Below, in pieces: positions 8,819 through 16,527 of a stretch of DNA of 64,000 nt. Every line of letters begins with the position of its first letter. Position 1 is the first letter of the stretch. Source of the DNA: JBFXAF01 sp050184585 (lineage in GTDB: Bacteria > Pseudomonadota > Alphaproteobacteria > Rhizobiales > Rhizobiaceae). The position numbers were made by a program, and so were the translations under genes. The notes beneath the pieces are model-generated. The model worked only from the letters and a program-made list of their open reading frames with translations, made no database searches and had not been told where the DNA came from. The stretch is taken from NCBI GenBank assembly GCA_050184585.1, contig JBFXAF010000012.1, positions 1 through 64,000 of the forward strand. The letters run 5' to 3'.

Positions 8819-9478
8819 TCATGCGGCGACGAATCGCAGGATCATCTCAACCACCTGTTCCCGGAGCCGCGCGAGCGCGTCCGGGGTTCCGAAGTCGCGC
8901 CCGAAGATGCGCGAGAACGTCGCGCGGTTCGACACGTTGAAGAAGCAGAGCGCGCTCACCTGCCAATGCAGTTCGATGGGGTCGAGTCCGGCTCGGAACA
9001 CGCCGTCCGCGACCCCTCGACCGTAGATCTCCGCGATATGGTCGATGGCGGTGGCGTTGAGGTCGCGGATGGCGTCCGACTTTTCCAGGTACTGCCCGTG
9101 ATGGATGTTCTCGATCATCACCATCCGGATGAACTCCTCATGCTCGTGATGATGGTCGAAGGTGAATTCGACGAGGCGTCTCAGCGCGTCCGCAGGCGAC
9201 AGGCCGTCGGTGTCGAGCGCGTTCTCGCCCGTGCGCACCATCCGGTAGGCGTTCTCGAGCGCCTTGAGGTAGAGCCCTTCCTTGTCGCCGAAGTAGTAAT
9301 AGATCATCCGCTTCGACGATCTCGTGCGCGCCGCGATCTCGTCGATGCGCGCGCCCGACAACCCGTTCATGGCGAACTCCTCGGAGGCGATGTCCAGGAT
9401 GTTCCGGCGCGTCCCCTCGGGGTCCTGCTGGCGCGCCGTCCCCGCCTCCGCTTTCGGCTTTCCCGTCCTCCCGCTCAT
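8819..9478 (-). CDS. TetR/AcrR-family transcriptional regulator
   Basis: Residues 22-70 form a TetR helix-turn-helix (ILDIASEEFAMNGLSGARID, ending in the classic MIYYYFGDKEGLY). The remainder is an all-helical ligand-binding domain with a His-rich stretch (FDHHHEHEEF). The length of 219 residues is normal. It is transcribed divergently from aroE-dctPQM-aroQ, with a TetR-type palindrome between them, so by position it should be the local repressor answering to the transported acid or its CoA or dehydroquinate product (inference). GGGAGGG lies 12 bases before the ATG. Confidence 0.85.
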   Translation of the reverse strand: MSGRTGKPKAEAGTARQQDPEGTRRNILDIASEEFAMNGLSGARIDEIAARTRSSKRMIYYYFGDKEGLYLKALENAYRMVRTGENALDTDGLSPADALRRLVEFTFDHHHEHEEFIRMVMIENIHHGQYLEKSDAIRDLNATAIDHIAEIYGRGVADGVFRAGLDPIELHWQVSALCFFNVSNRATFSRIFGRDFGTPDALARLREQVVEMILRFVAA

Positions 9479-9507
9479 CGAACCACGGCCCTCCCGCCCG
9501 CCCGCAA

Positions 9508-9536
9508 TTGACTAAACTAACCAGTTCGTACATTGT
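9508..9536 (+). promoter_or_regulatory. Candidate promoter with TetR operator for the aroE-dctPQM-aroQ operon
   Basis: TTGACT (9508-9513) and CATTGT (9531-9536) are 17 bases apart. The spacer contains the imperfect palindrome ACTAAC-CA-GTTCGT (9516-9529, one mismatch per arm of six), a shape common for TetR-family operators. Binding there would block this promoter and could also control the divergent regulator gene. The -10 match is weak (3 of 6). Confidence 0.45.
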
Positions 9537-9629
9537 GTCGGCAATCCGACGCCAGCCATTTATCGGCGGGCATCGGCCAATGACAAGAACGGCCTCGGCT
9601 TTGCCGCTGGCCGATTTGGGAGGAAACGT

Positions 9630-10535
9630 TTGCCAACCCTTGCCGGGTCGACGGGCGATTTGGTTCGCACGCTGGTTGCCAGCCGGCCGGGGCCGGCCGG
9701 CGCGATCCAGGTGGGCCTCGTCGGACGCGGCATCCAGTCGTCGAAGTCGCCGGCGATGCATGAGCGCGAGGCCAGGCGCCTCGGCCTCGACTGCCGGTAC
9801 CATCTGCTCGATCTGGACCGGCTGGGTCTTCCGGATTCCGCTCTCGCCGACATCGTTGCCGCCGCTCGCTCCCTGGGCTTCGCCGGCCTCAACGTGACCC
9901 ACCCGTTCAAGCAGGCGGTGCTGCCCCTGCTCGATCTCCTGTCCCAGGACGCGGCGGCGATCGGCGCGGTCAACACGCTCGTCTTCAAGGGCAGCATCGC
10001 CGAAGGGCATAACACAGATTGCTGGGGCTTCGCCGAAAGCGTCCGTCGCGGCCTGCCCCAGGCCGCGCTCGGGCGCGTCGTGATGTTCGGTGCGGGTGGC
10101 GCGGGAGCCGCGGTGGCGCGCGCGCTGATCGACCTGGGCGCCACGGACCTCGTCGTCGTCGACACCGATGCCGACCGCGCCGAGCGCCTGGTTCACCGGA
10201 TGGCCGCGACCTCCCGCGGGCGCGTCTTCGCCGAGCGCGATCCGGCGAAGGCGATGGCCGGAACCGACGGCGTCGTCAACGCGACCCCGGTTGGCATGGC
10301 GAAATATCCCGGGACACCCGTCTCGCCTGACCTGCTCGACCCCCGGCATTGGTACGCCGACATCGTCTATTTCCCGCCCGAGACGGAACTTCTGTTGCTG
10401 GCGCGGGCGAAGGGCTGCCGTGTCCTGCCCGGCGCCGGCATGGCGGTGTTCCAGGCCGTGCGCGCATTCGAACTCTTCACCGGCCATGCGTCCGACCCGG
10501 CAGCCATGGTCCGGCACTTCGAAGCCGCCGCATGA
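9630..10535 (+). CDS. Shikimate/quinate dehydrogenase family protein
   Basis: The 301-residue protein has the AroE plan. SKSPAMHE and NVTHPFKQ (with the catalytic Lys) bind the substrate, NTDCWGF carries the catalytic Asp, GAGGAGAAVARAL is the dinucleotide loop, and NATPVGM is conserved. After the second Rossmann strand it has VVVDTDADRAERL rather than the Asn-Arg-Thr patch of biosynthetic NADP enzymes. The acidic residue suggests NAD use and a catabolic quinate/shikimate dehydrogenase (inference). The start is TTG (9630-9632), with GGGAGGAA 4-11 bases upstream fixing it. It is the first gene of the TRAP/aroQ operon. Confidence 0.8.
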   Translation: MPTLAGSTGDLVRTLVASRPGPAGAIQVGLVGRGIQSSKSPAMHEREARRLGLDCRYHLLDLDRLGLPDSALADIVAAARSLGFAGLNVTHPFKQAVLPLLDLLSQDAAAIGAVNTLVFKGSIAEGHNTDCWGFAESVRRGLPQAALGRVVMFGAGGAGAAVARALIDLGATDLVVVDTDADRAERLVHRMAATSRGRVFAERDPAKAMAGTDGVVNATPVGMAKYPGTPVSPDLLDPRHWYADIVYFPPETELLLLARAKGCRVLPGAGMAVFQAVRAFELFTGHASDPAAMVRHFEAAA

Positions 10536-10583
10536 TCGCGGCGGCGTGGGTCACTCTTGAAACAGCAACAGGGAGGAAATGAC

Positions 10584-11570
10584 ATGACGTTCCAGATCAA
10601 CCGCCGCCAGGCGCTCGTCGGCGCGAGTGCGTTGGCCGTATCGACGGCGTTGCCCGCCTTCGCGCAGGACAAGCCGAAACTGCGCTTCTCGGCCGTCTTC
10701 TCCGAGCAGGACATCCGCGCCGAGATGATGAAGATGTTCGCCGACGCCGTGGCGAGCGACTTCACCTTCGAGGGCTATTACGGCGGCACGCTGTTCAAGC
10801 AGGGCACCGAGCTCGTCGCGTTGCAGCGCGGCAACCTCGAGATGGGCAACATCGCCCCGCAGGACATCTCCAACCAGATCCCGGCCTGGTCGATCCTGAC
10901 GGCCGGCTACCTCTTCCGCGACGCCGCGCATGTGACGAAGTTCTTCGCCAGCGACGCCGGCGCCGAGATGAAGAAGATGACCGAGGACCAGCTCGGCGTG
11001 AAGGTTCTCGGCCCGACCTATTTCGGCGTGCGCCAGGTCGGCCTCAAGGTCGACAAGGAGATCAAGACCCCCGCCGACATGGCCGGCATCAAGCTCAGGA
11101 TGCCCGGCGGCGAGGCCTGGCAGTTTCTCGGCACGGCGCTCGGCGCCAACCCGACCCCGATGGCCTATGCCGAAGTCTACACCGGGCTCCAGACCGGCGC
11201 GATCGACGGCCAGGACAACCCGCTGCCCAACGTCGAGAACATGAAGTTCTACGAGGTGATGAGCCAGATCGTTCTGACCTCGCACCTCGTCGGCTTCGAC
11301 CTGCTCACCATCTCCAACACGGCCTGGAATGCTGCGTCCGCCGAGCAGCAGGCCAAGCTTCAGGCCGCGGCCGATTCCGCGATCGCGTTCTCCACCGACA
11401 AGCATCTGACGCGCGAGACCGAGCTGGCGGAGAAGTTCAAGGCAGGCGGCTTGAAGATCAACGAGCCGGACCGCGAGGCCTTCCGCAAGCACGTTCAGGA
11501 GCAGTATCTTGCCTCCGAGCTTGCCAAGAGCTGGCCGGCCGGCATGGTCGACAAGATCAACGCGCTCTAG
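10584..11570 (+). CDS. TRAP transporter solute-binding protein (DctP type)
   Basis: The 328-residue periplasmic receptor starts with a signal peptide containing twin arginines (INRRQALVGASALAV), with cleavage likely after LPAFA. It has the TRAP signature LRMPGGEAWQFLGTALGANP followed by AYAEVYTGLQTGAIDGQDNP; the first Arg of the motif normally salt-bridges the ligand carboxylate. It delivers an organic acid to the DctQM permease encoded next. Its position between aroE and aroQ suggests shikimate, quinate or a dehydro derivative as ligand (inference). GGGAGGAA lies 5 bases before the ATG. Confidence 0.9.
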   Translation: MTFQINRRQALVGASALAVSTALPAFAQDKPKLRFSAVFSEQDIRAEMMKMFADAVASDFTFEGYYGGTLFKQGTELVALQRGNLEMGNIAPQDISNQIPAWSILTAGYLFRDAAHVTKFFASDAGAEMKKMTEDQLGVKVLGPTYFGVRQVGLKVDKEIKTPADMAGIKLRMPGGEAWQFLGTALGANPTPMAYAEVYTGLQTGAIDGQDNPLPNVENMKFYEVMSQIVLTSHLVGFDLLTISNTAWNAASAEQQAKLQAAADSAIAFSTDKHLTRETELAEKFKAGGLKINEPDREAFRKHVQEQYLASELAKSWPAGMVDKINAL

Positions 11571-11643
11571 TCGACGGGCGCCTGCATCGGACCGCCGCGC
11601 GGGGGCGGGCGGCGGTCCGATCATTCTGCGATGGAGGGCAGGG

Positions 11644-12162
11644 ATGAGGCCAGGGATGACCCGTTGGGGCGCATGGCTCTACCGCCGCGCCGAGAACGCG
11701 CTTGCGGCCATGCTTGCGGTCATGTTCTTCGCCTTCCTGCTGCAGATCCTCTTCCGCTACGTGCTCAACTGGCCGACCGGCTGGACGAACGAGCTTTCCG
11801 CCATCCTCTGGATCTGGATCGTGCTGTTCGGAGCGGCCTTCGTGCTCACCGAGCAGGAGGAGATGCGCTTCGACCTGATCTACGCCTCCGTCGGACCGCG
11901 CGTGCGGGGCGTCATGTTTCTCGTCTGCGCGGCCTCGCTGGTCTTCCTCTACGCGATCTCGTTCCCGGCCGTGCTCGACTACGTGACCTTCATGAAGGTG
12001 CAGAAGACGGCCTACCTGCATTTCCGCTTCGACTGGGTGTTCTCGATCTATGTGATCTTCGTCGTCGCCATCATCGTCCGCTACGTCTGGCTGTCCTGGC
12101 GGGTCCTGCGCGGTTCCTCGCCGGAGGAGTTCGATCCCACCAAGGCGGGATCGGGCGTATGA
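11644..12162 (+). CDS. TRAP transporter small permease (DctQ type)
   Basis: This 172-residue protein has four membrane helices and the DctQ signature around NELSAILWIWIVLFGAAFVL and TEQEEMRFDLIY. It is the small integral subunit that joins DctM in the Na+-dependent TRAP complex. Start chosen at 11644, where GGAGGG lies upstream; ATG 11656 is possible. Its stop overlaps the next start (ATGA), so it is translationally coupled to dctM. Confidence 0.9.
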   Translation: MRPGMTRWGAWLYRRAENALAAMLAVMFFAFLLQILFRYVLNWPTGWTNELSAILWIWIVLFGAAFVLTEQEEMRFDLIYASVGPRVRGVMFLVCAASLVFLYAISFPAVLDYVTFMKVQKTAYLHFRFDWVFSIYVIFVVAIIVRYVWLSWRVLRGSSPEEFDPTKAGSGV

Positions 12163-13460
12163 ACCTCGCCAGCCCCTTCTCGATCTCGATCGTCGCGATC
12201 ACCGCGCTGGCGCTGCTCGGCCTGCCGGTTGGCCATGCCATGATCGCGGGCTCGGTGCTCTATCTCCTGCTTGCCGGGCTCGACATGGGAACCGCCGCGG
12301 AGCAGTTCCTGAACGGCATGTACACCAACTACATCATCCTCGCCGTGCCGCTCTTCATCCTGGCCGCCGAGCTGATGAACATCGGCTCCATGACCGACCG
12401 GCTGCTGCGCTTCTGCAACGCCTTCGTCGGCCGCTTCCGCGGCGGGCTGGCGCAGGTGAACGTGCTCCAGTCGATCATCTTCGCCGGCATGTCGGGCTCG
12501 GCCATCGCCGACGCGGCCGGCTCCGGCAAGATGATGCAGAACATGATGACGGCCGACAACAAGTACCCCGCGAGCTACGCGGCGGCGCTGACCGCCGCGA
12601 CGTCGGTCATCGGGCCGATCATCCCGCCGTCGATCCCGATGATCATCTACGCCCTCGTGTCCGATGCCTCGATCGGCTACCTGTTTCTGGCGGGCGTCGT
12701 GCCCGGCCTGCTGATGGCCGCGTTCCAGATGGGGCTCGTCGCAATCCATGCCCGGCAGCGCAATTTCCCGGTCGAGCCGCCCACCCCGCTGCGCGAGATC
12801 CCCGGCATCACGCTTCGCGCCTTCCCGGCGCTGCTGATGCCTGTCGTGCTTCTCGGCGGCATCTATTCCGGCATCACGACGCCGACCGAGGCAGCCGCGG
12901 TCGCCGCCGCCTACGCGCTGCTGGTCTCCATCCTGCTCTACCGGTCGGTCAGCATCGCCGACTTCTACCGGTCCATGCTGGCGAGCGCCCGTACGACGGC
13001 GTCGATCGGCATGCTCATCGCCGGCGCCCTCGTGTTCAACTATGTGGTCACGGTGGAAAACATCCCGCAGTCGCTCCGGGTCGTGCTGACGAGTTGGGAG
13101 ATGACGCCGGTCCAGTTCCTGATCCTCGTCAACATCGTCCTGCTTCTGCTCGGCTGCCTCCTGGAAGGCACGACGATCATCCTGGTCATCCTTCCGGTTT
13201 TCATCCCCACCGCCCAGGCGCTGGGCATCGACCTCGTCCACTTCGGCGTGGTCTGCGTCGTCAACATCATGCTCGGCCTCGTCACGCCGCCCTACGGGCT
13301 GCTGCTCTTCATCATGACCCGCATCGCCAGCGTGCCGCTGCGCGACATCGTCCGCGACGTGATGCCGTTCCTCTACACGATGATCTTTTCGCTTCTGGTC
13401 ATCACATTTTTCCCCGACACCGTGCTCTGGCTGCCGCGCCTCTTCGGCTACCAGGGCTGA
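12159..13460 (+). CDS. TRAP transporter large permease (DctM type)
   Basis: The 433-residue protein has about 12 hydrophobic segments and the DctM motifs FAGMSGSAIADAAGSGKMM and TAATSVIGPIIPPSIPMI. It forms the translocation path of the TRAP transporter. It begins at the ATG overlapping the dctQ stop codon and is followed 10 bases later by aroQ. Full length for the family (about 425-435). Confidence 0.92.
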   Translation: MNLASPFSISIVAITALALLGLPVGHAMIAGSVLYLLLAGLDMGTAAEQFLNGMYTNYIILAVPLFILAAELMNIGSMTDRLLRFCNAFVGRFRGGLAQVNVLQSIIFAGMSGSAIADAAGSGKMMQNMMTADNKYPASYAAALTAATSVIGPIIPPSIPMIIYALVSDASIGYLFLAGVVPGLLMAAFQMGLVAIHARQRNFPVEPPTPLREIPGITLRAFPALLMPVVLLGGIYSGITTPTEAAAVAAAYALLVSILLYRSVSIADFYRSMLASARTTASIGMLIAGALVFNYVVTVENIPQSLRVVLTSWEMTPVQFLILVNIVLLLLGCLLEGTTIILVILPVFIPTAQALGIDLVHFGVVCVVNIMLGLVTPPYGLLLFIMTRIASVPLRDIVRDVMPFLYTMIFSLLVITFFPDTVLWLPRLFGYQG

Positions 13461-13470
13461 GGAGCCGCAC

Positions 13471-13917
13471 ATGACGAAACCGATCTTTGTCCTGAACGGA
13501 CCGAACCTGAACCGCCTCGGCAAGCGCGAGCCGGAGATCTACGGCACCACGACGATCGCCGAGATCGAGGGCTGGTGCCGCGAGGCAGCGGGCGACCGGC
13601 CGATGCGCTTCCACCAGACCAACGCCGAGCACCAGCTGGTCGACTGGGTGCACGAGGCGATCGACGAGGGGGCGGGCATCGTCATCAACCCGGCGGGTCT
13701 CAGCTTCCGCTCGATCCCGCTGCTCGATTCCTTGAAGATGTTCCTCGGCCCGATCGTCGAGCTGCACATCTCCAACATCCACCGGCGTGACGAGATCTAC
13801 CACAAATCGCTCGTGTCGACGGTCGCCACCGCGGTGATCTGCGGCCTCGGTCCGCGCGGCTACATTCACGCCGTACGCGCCGTCATCGAACTCGTCGACG
13901 CTCGCAAGAACGGCTAG
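13471..13917 (+). CDS. aroQ: Type II 3-dehydroquinate dehydratase
   Basis: The 148-residue enzyme interconverts 3-dehydroquinate and 3-dehydroshikimate. Visible motifs are LNGPNLNRLGKREPEIYG (catalytic Tyr in the mobile loop, with its Arg), NPAGLSFRS and ELHISNIHRRD (catalytic His). Position at the end of the aroE-TRAP operon suggests a catabolic role (quinate to dehydroshikimate) rather than the housekeeping shikimate pathway. It follows dctM by 10 bases; GAGGAG is just before the ATG. Confidence 0.88.
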   Translation: MTKPIFVLNGPNLNRLGKREPEIYGTTTIAEIEGWCREAAGDRPMRFHQTNAEHQLVDWVHEAIDEGAGIVINPAGLSFRSIPLLDSLKMFLGPIVELHISNIHRRDEIYHKSLVSTVATAVICGLGPRGYIHAVRAVIELVDARKNG

Positions 13918-14058
13918 CCGCGCACAGTCGCGTGAATCGCGCCCGCGCTTTCTGGCGCGGCGTCCGAATCTCGACTACGACTCTCCCGCCGGGGGAGGTC
14001 GCGTGGTCGGCGCCATGCTCTTGTCAGTTGTCTGATGCTGGAACCTGAGATCGAGACG

Positions 14059-14317
14059 ATGCCGTGGAGCGAGCAGGCGCGCCGCGACGACGCGTCCTAC
14101 CGCACGCAGCTCGAATACCTCTTCGCGAACTCGCGCTTCTACCGCGCGAAGCTTGCCGACACCGCCTTCGCCACGGCGGCGCAAGCCGGCATCCGACCTG
14201 GCGCGGCGCATCGAGAAGAAAATCCGCGACGCCCTCGTGGTCGCGTCTCGCGTCGATCTCGTGCCTTGGGCTACGCTGCAGCGCAGCGAGCACAAGTCGA
14301 AGCTTGTTCGTCATTGA
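14059..14317 (+). pseudogene. Phenylacetate-CoA ligase-like gene with a large internal deletion
   Basis: Two joined fragments of an AMP-forming aryl-CoA ligase (PaaK-like) are readable. The 5' part encodes MPWSEQARRDDASY and YLFANSRFYRAKLADTAFA, the normal N-terminus. From about 14199 another frame encodes the typical C-terminal end (DLARRIEKKIRDALVVASRV, then LVPWATLQRSEHKSKLVRH and a TGA at 14315-14317). The roughly 330 residues expected between them, including the AMP-binding motifs, are missing and the two parts are out of frame, so no active enzyme can be made. An in-frame ATG at 14035 could precede the chosen one. Confidence 0.75.
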
Positions 14318-14327
14318 GGAGATTGCG

Positions 14328-14909
14328 TTGAGAAAACTCCAGTCGCAGGGCGTGCACCACATCACGCTGGTCGGCGCCGACCGCAAGACCTCCATCGACT
14401 TCTGGGAGGGCACGCTCGGCATGCCCTTCATCTTCGAGCAGCCCAACCTCGACAAGGCGAGCGAGAGCCATCTCTATTTCGATCCGGGCGACGGCCGTCT
14501 GATCACGATCTTCACCGACGAGAACCGCAAGCCCGATCCGCGCCGTACGCCGACCGAGCCTGGCTGTGTCCACCACATCGCCTTCTCGGTCTCGCGCGTC
14601 ACCTTCCTGCAGGCCGTCGAGCGCCTCGCCGAACGCGGCATCAAGAACACCGGTCCCAAGGACCGCGGCTTCATGGATTCCATCTACTTCAACGACCCGC
14701 TCGGCCTCACCGTCGAACTCGCGTCCTACCGCTTCGAGCCGCCGGCCGGCTTCAGTCACGCCGACGTGCTGTTCGCCGCGCACAGGATCCGCGTCGAGCG
14801 CGGCGATTACAACATCGCCGAGATCCATCTGGCCGACGCCATCGAGCGCCTGACCGAGCAGTCGACCGAGAGCCTTTCGGACGACCGCTCCCCGAAGAAC
14901 CCGTACTGA
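14328..14909 (+). CDS. VOC-family (glyoxalase/ring-cleavage dioxygenase-like) protein
   Basis: The 193-residue protein begins at TTG (14328), with GAGGAG (14316-14321) 6 bases upstream and overlapping the pseudogene stop. It has a paired beta-alpha-beta-beta-beta VOC fold: GVHHITLVGADRKTSIDFWE opens the first module, and CVHHIAFSV the second. The His residues and a later Glu (LTVELASYRF) are in the places that bind a divalent metal in this superfamily. The reaction is unknown; next to a lost aryl-CoA ligase it may have served aromatic-acid catabolism (inference). Confidence 0.75.
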   Translation: MRKLQSQGVHHITLVGADRKTSIDFWEGTLGMPFIFEQPNLDKASESHLYFDPGDGRLITIFTDENRKPDPRRTPTEPGCVHHIAFSVSRVTFLQAVERLAERGIKNTGPKDRGFMDSIYFNDPLGLTVELASYRFEPPAGFSHADVLFAAHRIRVERGDYNIAEIHLADAIERLTEQSTESLSDDRSPKNPY

Positions 14910-14944
14910 CCACAAGCATTCGCGAAACCCGGAGGAGGGACCAT

Positions 14945-15754
14945 ATGGCTCAGAAAGCGAAGAAGACTGCCGCGAAGCCGACCAAGGCGGCTGCGAAGCC
15001 CGCCAAGGCGGCCAAGCCTGCCAAGGCAACCAAGGCGAAAGCCGCCGCCAAGCCGAAGGCCGCCAAGAAGCCCGCGATGACGCTGTCGGTGCTGAAGCCG
15101 AGCGTCAACAATCTGGCCGTGCGCATCTTCATGCGCGCCGCCGGCCTCAACGCCGAAGAGAAGGACGTCTACGGCTCCACCCGCTCGCCCGAGTTCCTCA
15201 AGCTCAACCCGGCGCATCTGACGCCGATGGTCGAGGAAAAGGGCCTGCCCAAGGGCGTGCTCTGGGAGAGCTGCGCTATCATGTCCTACCTCTCCAACAA
15301 GCACGGCCTGGACAAGCTCTATCCGAAGAATCCGGCCAAGCGCGCCATGGTCGACAGCGCCATGTTCTACCTGATCGGCACGCTCTATCCGCTCCTGGCG
15401 CGGGCCACCTACGGCCGCCTCGGCTTCGGCCTCTATCCGGGCGAGGTTGGCGCGTCCGATCTCGGCGACGATCACAAGTCGGCTGCGCAGAAGGCCGCGC
15501 AGGAGGCGCTCGCCGAGCCGCTGGAGGTGTTCCGCAACTTCTACATGGACGGCCAGCCCTTCATCGGCGGCTCGAAGCCGTCCATCGCCGACATCCGCCT
15601 CGCCGCCTCGCTCGAATTCCTCGACGCGATCGATTACGCGACGCCGAAATGGGCGAAGGACTACATGGGCGCGATGGAGAAGAAACTCGGCAAGGCCTAT
15701 TCCGAGCCCGCCGCCGACGTCCGCGGCTACATCCAATACGTGAAGTCGAAGTAG
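14945..15754 (+). CDS. Glutathione S-transferase-like protein with a Lys/Ala-rich histone H1-like N-terminal tail
   Basis: Residues 1-45 are a low-complexity tail of repeated KPAKAA/KATKAK units ending in KAAKKPA, very basic and like the AlgP/histone H1-like tails of some bacterial proteins. Residues 47-269 form a glutathione transferase: a thioredoxin-fold half (SVLKPSVNNLAVRIFMRAAG, LTPMVEEKG, ESCAIMSYLSNKHGL) and a helical half with the N-capping motif PSIADIRLAA. The tail could tether the enzyme to nucleic acid or another polyanion. GGAGGAGGGA lies 4-13 bases before the ATG. It is 35 bases after the VOC gene and may share its transcript. Confidence 0.8.
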   Translation: MAQKAKKTAAKPTKAAAKPAKAAKPAKATKAKAAAKPKAAKKPAMTLSVLKPSVNNLAVRIFMRAAGLNAEEKDVYGSTRSPEFLKLNPAHLTPMVEEKGLPKGVLWESCAIMSYLSNKHGLDKLYPKNPAKRAMVDSAMFYLIGTLYPLLARATYGRLGFGLYPGEVGASDLGDDHKSAAQKAAQEALAEPLEVFRNFYMDGQPFIGGSKPSIADIRLAASLEFLDAIDYATPKWAKDYMGAMEKKLGKAYSEPAADVRGYIQYVKSK

Positions 15755-15767
15755 CGGCGCGCCGGCG

Positions 15768-15972
15768 GTCCCCGATCAGTCGCCGGATCGCCGGTCCTTT
15801 GCGGGAGCCGAGATTGTCCATCGCCACGGCGTCGCCGAAGGGTGGGGTCAGCAACAGCTCCACCCAGGCAGCGACGCTGACGCCGTTGCCGGCCATCGAT
15901 GACACAGCGCGCGTCGATGCGGTCATGGCGCTGAGCGGTCGGAAGGTCAGCGTGCGCCATTTGCCATGTCGA
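15768..15972 (-). pseudogene. IS630-family transposase remnant
   Basis: The complement reads, in two adjacent frames, AQRHDRIDARCVIDG and then NGVSVAAWVELLLTP, GDAVAMDNLGSRKGPAIRRL. This is the central DDE region of IS630 transposases, whose usual form contains a similar MDNLGSHKG motif. A frameshift lies near 15890. Sequence before and after is missing, so this is a decayed fragment. It is the only thing recognised in the gene-free stretch 15755-16120. Confidence 0.65.
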
Positions 15973-16120
15973 CCGGCAAGAGCGCACGTTGTGTCATCCT
16001 ACACATGGGTCGCCGACCTCTCGGCGCAGCGGCGTTCCTCGGGGCTATCCAACGCCTTATCGACCGGTTCACGCGATTTAATTCAAACTTTACCGTGTTC
16101 AGCGCCGAATTGACGCGGCG

Positions 16121-16146
16121 GGAACCAACCCCCGCGCGGGTGAGTT
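16121..16146 (+). promoter_or_regulatory. EcfG/RpoE2-type general stress promoter
   Basis: GGAAC (16121-16125), 19 bases, TT (16145-16146) fits the alphaproteobacterial general-stress consensus GGAAC-N18/19-TT, with GGAACC and aGTT at the extended positions. A start about 7 bases further would leave a 5' leader of roughly 20 bases before the small gene at 16172. Confidence 0.6.
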
Positions 16147-16171
16147 TCCGGTCCGAACAGAGTTGCAGGCA

Positions 16172-16375
16172 ATGAGCAGCAAAGACAGCGAAAACAACGC
16201 GATGGAGTACGGTATGCGACGCTTGATCGGTTCTGACGCCTACCGCAGACACCTGCGCGCCATGCCCGTCTTCCGCATTGATGAGGACACGCGGCAGTTC
16301 GATTCGTTACTCGCGGAAATCGAGCGCGCGGAGTCGCGGCGAACGGGAACCGTGGGGAAGAGCGCAGCGGATTAG
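16172..16375 (+). CDS. Small protein, possibly NepR-like
   Basis: The 67-residue protein has no membrane segment or signal. Its middle, YRRHLRAMPVFRIDEDTRQF followed by DSLLAEIERAE, resembles the anti-sigma factor NepR (helix, Asp-Glu-x-Pro-Asp-Arg-Phe, LLxxLExAE), although the Pro-Asp-Arg core is replaced by Thr-Arg-Gln. NepR binds the stress sigma factor EcfG until phosphorylated PhyR removes it. The EcfG-type promoter directly upstream fits that circuit, but no phyR or ecfG is nearby, so this would be a divergent paralogue. The ribosome site is weak (GCAGG). It may equally be an unrelated stress-induced protein. Confidence 0.55.
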   Translation: MSSKDSENNAMEYGMRRLIGSDAYRRHLRAMPVFRIDEDTRQFDSLLAEIERAESRRTGTVGKSAAD

Positions 16376-16446
16376 CGGGGGCTGCGACCCAAGCCATGTC
16401 ACGGATCCATCCGGGCTACGCGACATCCGATGGGTCGCTTGCGGCG

Positions 16447-16471
16447 GGAACCTCGTTGGGAGCCCGGCGTT
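16447..16471 (+). promoter_or_regulatory. EcfG/RpoE2-type promoter of csbD
   Basis: GGAAC (16447-16451), 18 bases, TT (16470-16471), with the preferred C-G before TT, matches GGAAC-N18/19-TT. It predicts a 5' leader of about 50 bases for csbD, a gene class commonly under EcfG control. Confidence 0.65.
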
Positions 16472-16527
16472 CTATGGACAGCGCGCGGAGTTTCCGCGCC
16501 GCACCCCATCGAACCAAGGAGCGACAG

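Noticed and set aside
13918..14034. Terminator after aroQ
   Set aside because: A GC-rich imperfect hairpin (around CGCCCGCGC/GGCGCGGCG) exists but pairs out of register and has no T run.
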